Shown here: one piece after another, positions 23,789-32,344 of the stretch | Layout of the letters: every line of letters starts with the position of its first letter | Position numbering within the stretch: position 1 is the first letter of the stretch | Origin: Bacteroidia bacterium | Lineage (GTDB): Bacteria; Bacteroidota; Bacteroidia; Bacteroidales; VadinHA17 | Length of the DNA stretch: 39,056 nucleotides | Assembly (NCBI GenBank): GCA_026391595.1 | Contig: JAPLDY010000071.1 | Location: 1-39,056, forward strand | Reading direction: 5' to 3' | Translations under genes and position numbers: made by a program | The notes under the pieces: generated by a model | What the model saw: the letters and a program-made list of their open reading frames with translations, nothing else | The model's database searches: none | Told to the model about the DNA's origin: nothing

Positions 23789-24139
23789 ATGAAACAAGAA
23801 TGGCTGATACTTTTCTTCCTTGTCGGAGCACTCTTTGTGGGTGTGGTGTTAATCCTTTCCTGGATAATTGCTCCCCGATCATCGAATCCACAGAAATTTG
23901 AGCCCTATGAATGCGGCATTCCCACACAGGGAGTGACATGGCTTCAATTCAATGTAGGTTATTATCTGTTCGCAATACTATTCCTTGTTTTTGATGTAGA
24001 GACTGTTCTTGTCTTTCCATGGGCTGTAGTGATGAAGGAAATTGGGATGGCAGCATTTGTTGAGATAGTTATTTTCTTCTTTATACTTGGGCTGGGTCTT
24101 CTCTATGCCTGGAAAAAACATGCGCTTATATGGGAATAA
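23789..24139 (+). CDS. nuoA: Complex I subunit A (NuoA)
   Basis: Small three-helix membrane subunit of the proton-pumping quinone-reducing complex, placed at the junction of membrane arm and Q module. 116 aa; hydrophobic segments about 4-28, 53-80 and 86-108. The conserved loop FEPYECGIP (38-45) contains the YECG signature and is followed by [20 protein letters not shown] with the acidic residues expected near the quinone channel. First gene of the operon nuoABCDHIJKLMN, with a -7 element 28 bases upstream. It overlaps the annotated start of nuoB by 10 bases. Confidence 0.95.
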   Translation: MKQEWLILFFLVGALFVGVVLILSWIIAPRSSNPQKFEPYECGIPTQGVTWLQFNVGYYLFAILFLVFDVETVLVFPWAVVMKEIGMAAFVEIVIFFFILGLGLLYAWKKHALIWE

Positions 24140-24690
24140 AAGGAATGAAATATGAAGAATTCAAGGACAATGAAAGCCTTGAACTTTTAAGGAAATCTGG
24201 AGCAAATGTTTTTCTGACAACAATAGACGATGTAATTAACTGGGGAAGAAAAAGTTCCTTGTGGCCACTCACATTTGCAACCAGCTGTTGCGGTATTGAG
24301 ATGATGGCTACGGGCGCTCCGCGGCATGATTTCGCCCGCTTCGGTATGGAAGTTTACAGGGCAAGTCCCAGACAGGCAGACGTGATAGTGGTTGCTGGTA
24401 CAATAGTAAAGAAGATGGCTCCTGTCCTCAAGCGCCTGTACGATCAGATGTCAGAGCCTAAATATATAGTCGCAATGGGAGCATGTGCCGTTTCGGGCGG
24501 ACCTTTCGCCGAACTATCATATAGCGTGGTTAATGGTGTTGATCTTATACTTCCTGTTGATGTTTACATCCCGGGCTGCCCTCCCCGCCCTGAAGCGCTA
24601 TTATATGGTATGCTCCAGCTTCAGAGGAAAATTGAAACTGAGAATATAAAATCAAGAAGAAAGCGCTCTGCCGAGCACACTACAAAATAA
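24130..24690 (+). CDS. nuoB: Complex I subunit B (NuoB), carries cluster N2
   Basis: Binds the terminal 4Fe-4S cluster N2, which hands electrons to quinone. The four ligands are visible, counting from 24130: C53 and C54 in [11 protein letters not shown]119 in MGACAVSGG and C150 in IPGCPPRPE. Also present: [17 protein letters not shown]. The C-terminus ends in a basic tail ([10 protein letters not shown]). 186 aa. The start at 24130 overlaps nuoA; an ATG at 24145 (MKYEEF) would begin 5 bases after the nuoA stop and removes only five residues, so it is equally likely. Confidence 0.95.
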   Translation: MGIKGMKYEEFKDNESLELLRKSGANVFLTTIDDVINWGRKSSLWPLTFATSCCGIEMMATGAPRHDFARFGMEVYRASPRQADVIVVAGTIVKKMAPVLKRLYDQMSEPKYIVAMGACAVSGGPFAELSYSVVNGVDLILPVDVYIPGCPPRPEALLYGMLQLQRKIETENIKSRRKRSAEHTTK

Positions 24691-24705
24691 ACAATATTTA
24701 AAAGA

Positions 24706-25161
24706 ATGAATAAAACGGAACTCGCAGAATATCTTAAGACTCTTGGATTTGAGTGCGAGATCAGAGAGGGCAGGCAATTTACCGAAGCTGCAATATCCCC
24801 TTCCGGGCTTCATGATCTTGCATTGAAACTTAAGGAGGATGAAAGATTATGCTTTGATTTCCTGGTATGCATCACGGGAATGGATTATATGACGGATTTC
24901 GGTGCCATATATCATCTTCGCTCAACAAAATATAGTCATGAAATAGTCATAAAAGTCCGTACATCTGACAGGCAAAATCCTGAATTTGATTCTGTTACGG
25001 ATATCTGGAAGTCAGCAGATTTTCTCGAAAGAGAAGTTTATGACCTTCTGGGAATCAGGTTTACCAATCATCCTGACCTCAGAAGGCTTTTTCTGAACGA
25101 TTCATGGGGATTTCCTCTGAGGAAGGACTATGTTGATGATTCTGAAATCGCTACTAGTTAA
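24706..25161 (+). CDS. nuoC: Complex I subunit C (NuoC, 30-kDa type)
   Basis: Structural subunit of the Q module next to NuoD. 151 aa, a short form of the family. The signature lies at the C-terminus: SADFLEREVYDLLGIRFTNH, then LRRLFLNDSWGFPLRKDY. The central part (FDFLVCITGMDY, YHLRSTKYSHEIVIKV) is also typical. It is a separate gene, whereas Bacteroides and E. coli carry a fused nuoCD; the stop is only 3 bases before the nuoD ATG, so translation may be coupled. Confidence 0.94.
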   Translation: MNKTELAEYLKTLGFECEIREGRQFTEAAISPSGLHDLALKLKEDERLCFDFLVCITGMDYMTDFGAIYHLRSTKYSHEIVIKVRTSDRQNPEFDSVTDIWKSADFLEREVYDLLGIRFTNHPDLRRLFLNDSWGFPLRKDYVDDSEIATS

Positions 25162-25164
25162 TTT

Positions 25165-26289
25165 ATGGAAGAACAGGTATTAAATACAGCCATCAACGAG
25201 GACGAACCGTATTTGATAAATATGGGTCCCCAGCACCCTTCAACACATGGAGTGCTTAGGCTTGTTGTCTCTCTTAAAGGTGAAACAGTCAAAAATGTTG
25301 TACCCCATATCGGTTATATTCACAGGGGTATAGAAAAGATGTGCGAAAGTCTAACATATCCTCAGATAATTCACCTTACCGACAGAATGGATTATCTCTC
25401 AGCACATATAAACAATGAAGCAGTATGCCTTAATGTTGAAAAGGCACTTGAAATTGAGATCCCGGAAAGAGTGAAGGTTATAAGAACAATCATGGCAGAG
25501 CTTACCCGAATCCAGTCGCATCAATTATTCTGGGCATCCTATGGCATGGATCTGGGAGGTCAGACTTGTTATTTCTACGGTCTTCGCGACAGGGAGAAGG
25601 TACTTGATATCTTTGAAGAAACAACCGGAGGCAGAATGATCGTCAGTTACAGTTGTCCCGGCGGATTGATGTATGATATCCATCCCAATTTTCAGAAAAG
25701 GGTAAATGATTTTATAAAATACTTCAGATCAATACTTTGGGAATATGACGCTATTCTTACCGGGAATGTGATTTTTCGTGAACGTACCATTGGAATCGGA
25801 AAACTTTCGCTGGAAGATGCTGTTTCCTATGGTGTTACAGGACCCTCGGGCAGAGCATCAGGATTTTCATGTGATATCAGGAAACATGATCCATACAGTG
25901 CCTACGACAGGGTAAAATTCAATGAGGTCCTGTTTACAGAGGGAGACACATATCACAGGTACCTCGCAAGGATCGAAGAGATGAAAGAGTCTATGAATAT
26001 TATTGAACAGCTTATTGATAATATTCCTGAAGGCCCCTACACTGTAAAAATGAAACCTGTTCTCAAATTACCTGAAGGAGAATATTTCCAGAAAGTTGAA
26101 ACTGCACGCGGAGAACTTGATGTATTCATCGTAAGCGATGGAAACAAGTATCCTTTCAGAATGAAATTCAGATCACCAAACTTTGTCAATCTGGGAGTTC
26201 TCAATCATATCTCAAAGGAATTTAAAATTGCGGATCTTGTAGCAATAGCAGGCTCGCTAGACTTCGTAATTCCGGATATTGACAGGTAG
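25165..26289 (+). CDS. nuoD: Complex I subunit D (NuoD, 49-kDa type)
   Basis: Forms most of the quinone-binding cavity. The N-terminal NMGPQHPSTHGVLRL (19-33) holds the conserved histidines H24 and H28 of the quinone loop; HRGIEK follows at 53-58, then TYPQIIHLTDRMDYLSA and QSHQLFWASYGMDLGGQT. The ending LGVLNHISKEFKIADLVAIA and GSLDFVIPDIDR is the family C-terminus; the hydrogenase-derived metal ligands are absent, as usual. 374 aa. It is followed by a 59-base spacer with a degenerate 9-mer array, after which nuoH begins; nuoE, nuoF and nuoG, which lie here in the classical 14-gene operon, are absent. Confidence 0.95.
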   Translation: MEEQVLNTAINEDEPYLINMGPQHPSTHGVLRLVVSLKGETVKNVVPHIGYIHRGIEKMCESLTYPQIIHLTDRMDYLSAHINNEAVCLNVEKALEIEIPERVKVIRTIMAELTRIQSHQLFWASYGMDLGGQTCYFYGLRDREKVLDIFEETTGGRMIVSYSCPGGLMYDIHPNFQKRVNDFIKYFRSILWEYDAILTGNVIFRERTIGIGKLSLEDAVSYGVTGPSGRASGFSCDIRKHDPYSAYDRVKFNEVLFTEGDTYHRYLARIEEMKESMNIIEQLIDNIPEGPYTVKMKPVLKLPEGEYFQKVETARGELDVFIVSDGNKYPFRMKFRSPNFVNLGVLNHISKEFKIADLVAIAGSLDFVIPDIDR

Positions 26290-26297
26290 GAGTTTGG

Positions 26298-26324
26298 AGT
26301 GCCTAGAGTACTTAGAGTTATTAT
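26298..26324. repeat. Degenerate 9-mer array in the nuoD-nuoH spacer
   Basis: AGTGCCTAG, AGTACTTAG and AGTTATTAT follow in exact 9-base register, preceded by a shorter AGTTTGG. It is the only repeat inside the nuo operon and lies where nuoE-F-G would be in the 14-gene arrangement. Confidence 0.55.
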
Positions 26325-26348
26325 TGGTAATTGAAATAATATATAGGA

Positions 26349-27473
26349 ATGGCTGTTCAAAATATATTAATGACTTCGGAGCCCTGGTGGAAAATCTTCT
26401 ATGATTTTACACCATTTACAAAGTCAATAGACGAAGGACTCAGAAGTTCGATGTCACCATTCTGGGCTGTGACAACCGAGATGGTGATAGTAGGCATTCT
26501 TTTCCTTCTCTTCTATGCAGTTGTCGGCCTTTTCCTGGTGTATTGGGAAAGAAAAGTATGTGCATTCATCCAGAACAGGCTTGGGCCAAACAGAATAGGA
26601 CCATACGGGATTTTTCAGACAGTTGCGGACCTGATAAAGCTCCTTTTCAAAGAACTCATTCCCATCAAGAATGCAGACAGCTTCCTGTTTAACCTGGCAC
26701 CATACATTGTAATCATAGTTAACTTTATGGTTCTTGGAGCTATTCCGTTTGGAAAAGGTTTGCACGCCATTGATTTCAACATCGGTATATTTTATGTGAT
26801 TGCAGTTTCGTCGATGAGTGTAATAGGTGTTCTGCTTGCCGGATGGTCAAGCAACAGCAAATATTCACTTATCGGAGCAATGAGAAGCGGTGCTATGATA
26901 GTGAGCTACGAATTGTCCCTGGGACTTGCACTCATCACAATGGTTATCCTTGCAGGATCAATGCAGCTTTCAGTCATCGTTGAAGCTCAGAGAACAGGAT
27001 GGTTCATATTCAAAGGACACATTCCGGCTTTCATAGCTTTTATAATATACATCATTTCAGGCACTGCCGAAACAAACCGCGGACCATTTGACCTTGCTGA
27101 AGCAGAATCAGAACTTACCGCAGGCTATCACACCGAGTACTCAGGGATGAAATTTGCATTCTTCTACCTTGCAGAATTCATTAACATGTTCATTGTTGCG
27201 TCTATCGCATCAACTATATTCCTCGGCGGGTGGATGCCACTTCATATTGGCAGCTGGGAAGGTTTCAACAAAATTATGGATATTATTCCGCCATTCATCT
27301 GGTACCTGGGTAAGACTTTCTTTATCATATACCTTATTATGTTGCTCAAATGGACATTTCCACGTCTCAGGATCGACCAGCTTCTGACACTGGAATGGAA
27401 ATATCTGCTTCCGATAAACCTTGTTAATGTACTGATTATGGCTTTTCTGGTTCTCATGGGATGGCATTTCTGA
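26349..27473 (+). CDS. nuoH: Complex I subunit H (NuoH)
   Basis: Membrane subunit that joins the Q module to the proton-pumping arm and forms part of the quinone entry channel. 374 aa with about eight hydrophobic helices. Signatures: [20 protein letters not shown] (65-84) followed by [18 protein letters not shown], and [20 protein letters not shown] (241-260) with the glutamates that lie between quinone site and antiporter-like subunits. Compared with the ~325-aa E. coli protein it has an N-terminal extension of ~40 residues. The start at 26349 is the first ATG; internal ATGs at 26370 and 26451 could shorten it. Confidence 0.95.
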   Translation: MAVQNILMTSEPWWKIFYDFTPFTKSIDEGLRSSMSPFWAVTTEMVIVGILFLLFYAVVGLFLVYWERKVCAFIQNRLGPNRIGPYGIFQTVADLIKLLFKELIPIKNADSFLFNLAPYIVIIVNFMVLGAIPFGKGLHAIDFNIGIFYVIAVSSMSVIGVLLAGWSSNSKYSLIGAMRSGAMIVSYELSLGLALITMVILAGSMQLSVIVEAQRTGWFIFKGHIPAFIAFIIYIISGTAETNRGPFDLAEAESELTAGYHTEYSGMKFAFFYLAEFINMFIVASIASTIFLGGWMPLHIGSWEGFNKIMDIIPPFIWYLGKTFFIIYLIMLLKWTFPRLRIDQLLTLEWKYLLPINLVNVLIMAFLVLMGWHF

Positions 27474-27501
27474 TCCGTGAAACCGAAAAAAATACATTTT
27501 T

Positions 27502-27978
27502 ATGAATAGTGTAGTTCAATATTTTAAAGGAATAGCAGACGGCATCTGGTCGCTCCTGAAAGGAATGAGTGTCACCAACCGGTACTTTTTCAGCCCGGGA
27601 AAAATTGTCACTCAGAAATATCCCAATAACAGGAAGGACCTTGTAATGTTTGATAGGTTCAAGGGCGACCTGATTATGCCGCATGACGAAAAAAATGAGC
27701 ATAAATGCACTGGTTGCGGTATATGTCAGATTAATTGCCCCAACGGATCGATTGAAGTGATTAGCAAGACTATAACTACAGAAGACGGAAAAACCAGGAA
27801 AGCCATCGACAAGCATATTTACCATCTTGGAAAATGCACTTTCTGCGCTCTTTGTGTGAAATCATGTCCCTCAGATGCCCTGGCTTTTTCTCAGGAGTTT
27901 GAGCATGCCGTTTTTAACAAGGAATTATTGACAAAACAATTGAATAAACCGGGATCTCAGATAATGAAAGGAGTTTAA
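27502..27978 (+). CDS. nuoI: Complex I subunit I (NuoI), two 4Fe-4S clusters
   Basis: Ferredoxin-like subunit carrying clusters N6a and N6b, which pass electrons to N2 in NuoB. Two CxxCxxCxxxCP motifs are complete: C69-C72-C75-C79 in CTGCGICQINCP and C112-C115-C118-C122 in CTFCALCVKSCP. 158 aa; the N-terminal amphipathic part (IADGIWSLLKGMSVT) lies on the membrane. Because NuoEFG are absent, NuoI is the most likely entry point for electrons from ferredoxin or another donor; this is inference from 11-subunit complexes elsewhere. The stop overlaps no gene and nuoJ starts 1 base later. Confidence 0.95.
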   Translation: MNSVVQYFKGIADGIWSLLKGMSVTNRYFFSPGKIVTQKYPNNRKDLVMFDRFKGDLIMPHDEKNEHKCTGCGICQINCPNGSIEVISKTITTEDGKTRKAIDKHIYHLGKCTFCALCVKSCPSDALAFSQEFEHAVFNKELLTKQLNKPGSQIMKGV

Positions 27979-27979
27979 A

Positions 27980-28519
27980 ATGACAGCAAACCAGATCATG
28001 TTTATACTATTTTCTGTCATGATTGTCACGTTCTCAATCCTGACAGTCACCAGCCGTAAAATACTGCGGGCTGCCGTCTATCTCCTGTTCGTGCTTGTAT
28101 CCACTTCGGGTCTCTATTTTATGCTGAATTACCAGTTCCTTGCAGCTATTCAGCTGACGCTTTATGCCGGAGGAATTGTGGTGCTGATCATCTTTTCAAT
28201 TTTGCTGACAAGCCATATCAGTCAGAAATTCGAATCTATAGAATGGAAAAAATCTTTCTTTACCGCCCTTGCAGTTATTGGCGGAGCGATTGTAACAATT
28301 GTTACAATTCTGGACCACAGGTTTGCCGCTTCAAAGCAGGCTGCTGCTGAGGTGAACATGAGGTTTATTGGCAAGAGTCTTCTATGGACTGGCTTTGAAG
28401 GATATGCGTTGCCCTTCGAAGTAATCTCAGTTTTGCTTATAGCGGCCATGGTTGCGGCAATAGTGATCGCAAAAAAAAGTGGGCCGTCAGGCTCAGATTC
28501 ACAAACATTAAAAAAGTAA
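27980..28519 (+). CDS. nuoJ: Complex I subunit J (NuoJ)
   Basis: Five-helix membrane subunit next to NuoA, H and K; its third helix changes shape during turnover. 179 aa. The conserved part is LFVLVSTSGLYFMLNYQFLA followed by AIQLTLYAGGIVVLIIFSIL (helices 2 and 3, ~36-75), including the tyrosine and glycines typical of the family. The C-terminal stretch LPFEVISVLLIAAMVAAIVI is the last helix, with the conserved glutamate E149 in FEVISVLLIAA. The gene starts 1 base after nuoI. Confidence 0.93.
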   Translation: MTANQIMFILFSVMIVTFSILTVTSRKILRAAVYLLFVLVSTSGLYFMLNYQFLAAIQLTLYAGGIVVLIIFSILLTSHISQKFESIEWKKSFFTALAVIGGAIVTIVTILDHRFAASKQAAAEVNMRFIGKSLLWTGFEGYALPFEVISVLLIAAMVAAIVIAKKSGPSGSDSQTLKK

Positions 28520-28523
28520 CAAG

Positions 28524-28841
28524 ATGAATACAGGAATACCAATACAATATTTTCTTATCCTTGCGACGATAATGTTCTTTACTGGGATCTATGGTTTCCT
28601 CACGCGCAGGAACCTTATAACGATCCTTATGTCGACAGAGCTGATACTGAACTCTGTGAATATCAACTTTATGGCCTTCAACCGCTATCTGTTCCCGCAC
28701 AAGCTCGACGGTATGTTCTTCAGTCTGTTTATCATTGCTGTCGCAGCTGCGGAGGCTGCCGTCGCAATTTCAATAATCATAAATATCTACAGGCGGTTTA
28801 CGACAATAAATGTAGAGGATGTAGATGAAATGAAATACTGA
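28524..28841 (+). CDS. nuoK: Complex I subunit K (NuoK)
   Basis: Three-helix subunit homologous to MrpC. 105 aa. The two intramembrane glutamates needed for proton transfer are present: E39 in ILMSTELILNSVNINFMAF and E77 in AVAAAEAAVAISI. The N-terminus YFLILATIMFFTGIYGFLTR is typical. The gene begins 4 bases after nuoJ and precedes nuoL by 24 bases. Confidence 0.95.
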   Translation: MNTGIPIQYFLILATIMFFTGIYGFLTRRNLITILMSTELILNSVNINFMAFNRYLFPHKLDGMFFSLFIIAVAAAEAAVAISIIINIYRRFTTINVEDVDEMKY

Positions 28842-28865
28842 TCAAATTACACAGAAGATACTAGT

Positions 28866-30785
28866 ATGATAAACTTCTCATATTCAATCTGGTTACTGCT
28901 GATCCCGCTGATGATGTTCTTCATCCTTGGGCTGGCCGGACATAAACTTGGACCACGGCTTTCTGGTTTGCTTGGAACATCAGGACTGGCAATTATAACC
29001 ATGCTTTCATTTATCATTGCCTATTCCTATTTCTTTGGCACACCAAAGAACGGGGAAGGATTCAAAGCGATTATTGCCTATAATATAACCTGGCTGCAAC
29101 TCATTGATAACCTGCATATTGATATAGGAGTCCTGCTTGATCCGATATCCGTAATGATGCTGATAGTTGTCAGCACCGTTTCTTTCATGGTTCACATTTA
29201 CAGCCTCGGGTATATGAAAGGGGAAAGAGGATACGAGCGTTTTTTTGCTTTTCTCTCCCTATTCACTTTTTCGATGCTGGGACTTGTTGTTGCTCCGAAT
29301 ATATTTCAGATGTACATATTCTGGGAGCTCGTGGGAATATCATCGTACCTTCTGATCGGATTCTATTATCAGAAGCCTTCAGCTGTTGCGGCCTCGAAGA
29401 AAGCCTTTATAGTCACACGTTTTGCCGACCTCGGGTTCCTTATTGGCATCCTGATATTGTCATTCTATACCAAAACATTTGATTTTATCACCCTGACGGA
29501 TCCTTCAGGGCCCGCCATTGCCAAAACCGGAGGTGCAACCTTCATGGGTCTTTCCGTGATAACCTGGTCAATGATCTTTGTATATATGGGTGGTGTCGGA
29601 AAGTCGGCTATGTTCCCGTTCCATATATGGCTTCCCGATGCCATGGAAGGTCCGACGCCGGTTTCTGCACTCATCCATGCTGCTACTATGGTTGTTGCAG
29701 GTGTTTATCTTGTAGCGAGGCTTTTCCCGGTATATGTCATGGCCTCTCCTCAAGCGCTTCATATCATTGCCTATGTAGGTGCCTTCTCATCGCTGTTTGC
29801 AGCTGTAATTGCCTGTACCCAGACTGATATCAAGAGGGTCCTCGCCTACTCCACAATGTCGCAGATAGGCTATATGATGCTTGCCCTCGGCGTTTCGGGA
29901 TATGGCGGGCATAATGGACTTGGCTTCATGGCTTCAATGTTTCATCTGTTCACACATGCAATGTTCAAGGCGCTGCTGTTCCTCGGAGCCGGGGCAATTA
30001 TACATGCCGTTCACAGCAACTTCATGACTGATATGGGCGGCTTACGCAAGTATCTGCCAATCACTCATATAACGTTCCTGATAGCATGCCTTTCGATTGC
30101 AGGAGTGCCGCTATTTGCAGGCTTCTTCAGCAAGGATGAGATACTGGCAGCTGCATTCGAACATAACAAGTTCCTTTTTGCTGTTGAGTACGCTGTTGCA
30201 GGACTCACGGCATTCTATATGTTCAGACTATATTTCAGCATTTTCTGGGGAAAAGAAACACAATATCACCACACTCCCCATGAAGCCCCTCTGACAATGA
30301 CCATACCACTTATTATCCTGGCTCTTGGTGCTGCATTGACAGGTTTTATCCCTTTCAATAAACTTGTGACAAGCGACGGACTGCCATTCGAATCACATCT
30401 TGACTGGGGTGTAGCTGTTCCCTCAGTTATCATCGGACTGCTTGGCATAACAGTAGCATGGGCAATGTACAGCAAGAGCTCAAATCTTCCCGACAGGGTT
30501 GCATCAGCATTCAGGCTCGGCTATAAATGGGCTTACAATAAATTCTATATGGATGAACTATATCTTTTTATCACAAAGAAGATAATATTCAGGTATATCT
30601 CTGAGCCTGTTGCATGGTTTGACCGGCATATTGTTGATGGAACCATGAATGCCATAGCCACCGTAACACAGGTAACTTCATTCCGGATAAGGAAATTCCA
30701 GTCAGGACAAATTCAGCAATATGCCTTTGTATATATTTCCGGAGTCATATTTCTGGTAATACTATTAGTTTATATATGGCGCTGA
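28866..30785 (+). CDS. nuoL: Complex I subunit L (NuoL), antiporter-like
   Basis: Distal proton-pumping subunit with the long lateral helix. 639 aa. Conserved residues seen: E154 in FWELVGISSYLLIGFYY and K246 in GVGKSAMFPFHIWLPDAMEG, followed by PTPVSALIHAATMVVAGV. The C-terminal third has FRLYFSIFWGKE and then an amphipathic region (~540-615) that should be the lateral helix, before a last hydrophobic segment VYISGVIFLVILLVYIW. Length is as expected for full-length NuoL. Confidence 0.95.
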   Translation: MINFSYSIWLLLIPLMMFFILGLAGHKLGPRLSGLLGTSGLAIITMLSFIIAYSYFFGTPKNGEGFKAIIAYNITWLQLIDNLHIDIGVLLDPISVMMLIVVSTVSFMVHIYSLGYMKGERGYERFFAFLSLFTFSMLGLVVAPNIFQMYIFWELVGISSYLLIGFYYQKPSAVAASKKAFIVTRFADLGFLIGILILSFYTKTFDFITLTDPSGPAIAKTGGATFMGLSVITWSMIFVYMGGVGKSAMFPFHIWLPDAMEGPTPVSALIHAATMVVAGVYLVARLFPVYVMASPQALHIIAYVGAFSSLFAAVIACTQTDIKRVLAYSTMSQIGYMMLALGVSGYGGHNGLGFMASMFHLFTHAMFKALLFLGAGAIIHAVHSNFMTDMGGLRKYLPITHITFLIACLSIAGVPLFAGFFSKDEILAAAFEHNKFLFAVEYAVAGLTAFYMFRLYFSIFWGKETQYHHTPHEAPLTMTIPLIILALGAALTGFIPFNKLVTSDGLPFESHLDWGVAVPSVIIGLLGITVAWAMYSKSSNLPDRVASAFRLGYKWAYNKFYMDELYLFITKKIIFRYISEPVAWFDRHIVDGTMNAIATVTQVTSFRIRKFQSGQIQQYAFVYISGVIFLVILLVYIWR

Positions 30786-30810
30786 CATAAATTGAAATTA
30801 TAATCACACT

Positions 30811-32316
30811 ATGGATATTTTAAGCCTGTTTATAATAATACCTCTGCTGACAATTACCGGCATCATCCTGGTTAAAGATATCAGGAATGTAAAGAAGGTG
30901 GCGGCCATTGGTATGGGAATCCAGCTGATATTGGCAGCTGTTCTGATCTTCCTGTATGTTGCAGAGCGCAAGGGAGGCAATATCAGTGAGATGCTTTTTA
31001 TAAAGGATATTGTATGGTTTAAAAGTCTCAATATTCATTATGCGGTTGGAGTAGACGGAATCTCCGTGGCAATGATAGCCCTTACCTCGATAGTTGTATT
31101 TGCCGGGATATTTGCATCGTGGGAAGTCGAGTTGCTTACAAAGGAATTTTTTATCTCGTTAATTCTTCTGGCAACAGGAGTCTTCGGCTTCTTTATATCA
31201 ATAGATCTCTTTACCCTGTTTCTCTTTTATGAGCTGGCAGTGATACCCATGTATCTTCTTATAGGCATCTGGGGAAGCGGCCCTAAGGAATACTCTGCAA
31301 TGAAGCTGACACTCATGCTGATGGGAGCATCTGCACTTCTGCTGGTAGGTATTCTTGGAATCTATATGCACTCTGCCCCCAGCGGTAATCAGCTGACATT
31401 CAATATACTTGAGATAAAGCAATATGTAATACCGATCACTGCCCAGAGAACCTTCTTCCCGTTTACATTTGTCGGATTCGGAGTTCTTGGAGCACTTTTC
31501 CCCTTTCATACATGGTCACCTGACGGACATTCATCAGCACCGACAGCAGTGTCGATGCTGCACGCCGGAGTTTTAATGAAGCTCGGCGGATATGGTGCTT
31601 TCAGGGTGGCTATCTATCTTATGCCTGAGGCCGCAAAAGAATTATCATGGATCTTTCTTATCCTGACTTCTATAAGTGTTGTCTATGGGGCATTCGGAGC
31701 CATCGCCCAGAAAGACCTTAAATACATAAATGCGTATTCTTCAGTCAGCCATTGCGGTCTTGTTCTCTTTGCAATTCTGATGATGAACAAGACTGCCATG
31801 AATGGAGCAGTGATCCAGATGATATCACATGGACTCATGACAGCACTTTTCTTTGCCCTTATCGGGATGATTTATGGCCGCACACATACGAGGCTGATAA
31901 ATGAGATGGGTGGATTAATGAAAGTGATCCCGTTCCTTTCGGTTTGCTATGTAATTGCAGGCCTTGCTTCACTTGGACTACCGGGATTAAGCGGTTTTGT
32001 TGCTGAGATGACAATATTTGTCGGAGCCTTCCAGCATCCTGATCTCTTTCACAGGGTTGTGACGATTGTTGCAATAACTTCAATAGTTATAACAGCAGTT
32101 TACATCCTGAGGGTTATTGCAATCCTTCTTTTAGGACCGGTCACTAACCCAAAGTATGAAAATTTCAGAGATGCCAGGTGGTATGAAAAGACTTCAGTAA
32201 TTGCGCTTATACTTCCTGTTGCAGCTATTGGGATGGCACCATTTTGGCTTTCGTCGACCATCAGTTCGAGCATGCAACCGATAATTGACAAGATCATGGC
32301 GATCAATCTATTTTGA
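30811..32316 (+). CDS. nuoM: Complex I subunit M (NuoM), antiporter-like
   Basis: Middle proton-pumping subunit. 501 aa, about 14 helices. The key glutamate is E141 in LFLFYELAVIPMYLLIGIWG. The lysine-bearing helix and its loop appear as FGVLGALFPFHTWSPDGHSS followed by APTAVSMLHAGVLMKLGGYG. The sequence NDL-type core KDLKYINAYSSVSHCGLVLF with conserved lysine and serine follows. It lies 25 bases after nuoL and 28 before nuoN. Confidence 0.95.
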   Translation: MDILSLFIIIPLLTITGIILVKDIRNVKKVAAIGMGIQLILAAVLIFLYVAERKGGNISEMLFIKDIVWFKSLNIHYAVGVDGISVAMIALTSIVVFAGIFASWEVELLTKEFFISLILLATGVFGFFISIDLFTLFLFYELAVIPMYLLIGIWGSGPKEYSAMKLTLMLMGASALLLVGILGIYMHSAPSGNQLTFNILEIKQYVIPITAQRTFFPFTFVGFGVLGALFPFHTWSPDGHSSAPTAVSMLHAGVLMKLGGYGAFRVAIYLMPEAAKELSWIFLILTSISVVYGAFGAIAQKDLKYINAYSSVSHCGLVLFAILMMNKTAMNGAVIQMISHGLMTALFFALIGMIYGRTHTRLINEMGGLMKVIPFLSVCYVIAGLASLGLPGLSGFVAEMTIFVGAFQHPDLFHRVVTIVAITSIVITAVYILRVIAILLLGPVTNPKYENFRDARWYEKTSVIALILPVAAIGMAPFWLSSTISSSMQPIIDKIMAINLF

Positions 32317-32344
32317 TTTTAAGATATTGAGCTAATATAAATAT

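Noticed and set aside
26290-26348. Remnant of nuoE, nuoF or nuoG between nuoD and nuoH
   Set aside because: The spacer is only 59 bases, mostly a 9-mer array, and no frame gives a recognisable fragment of those proteins.
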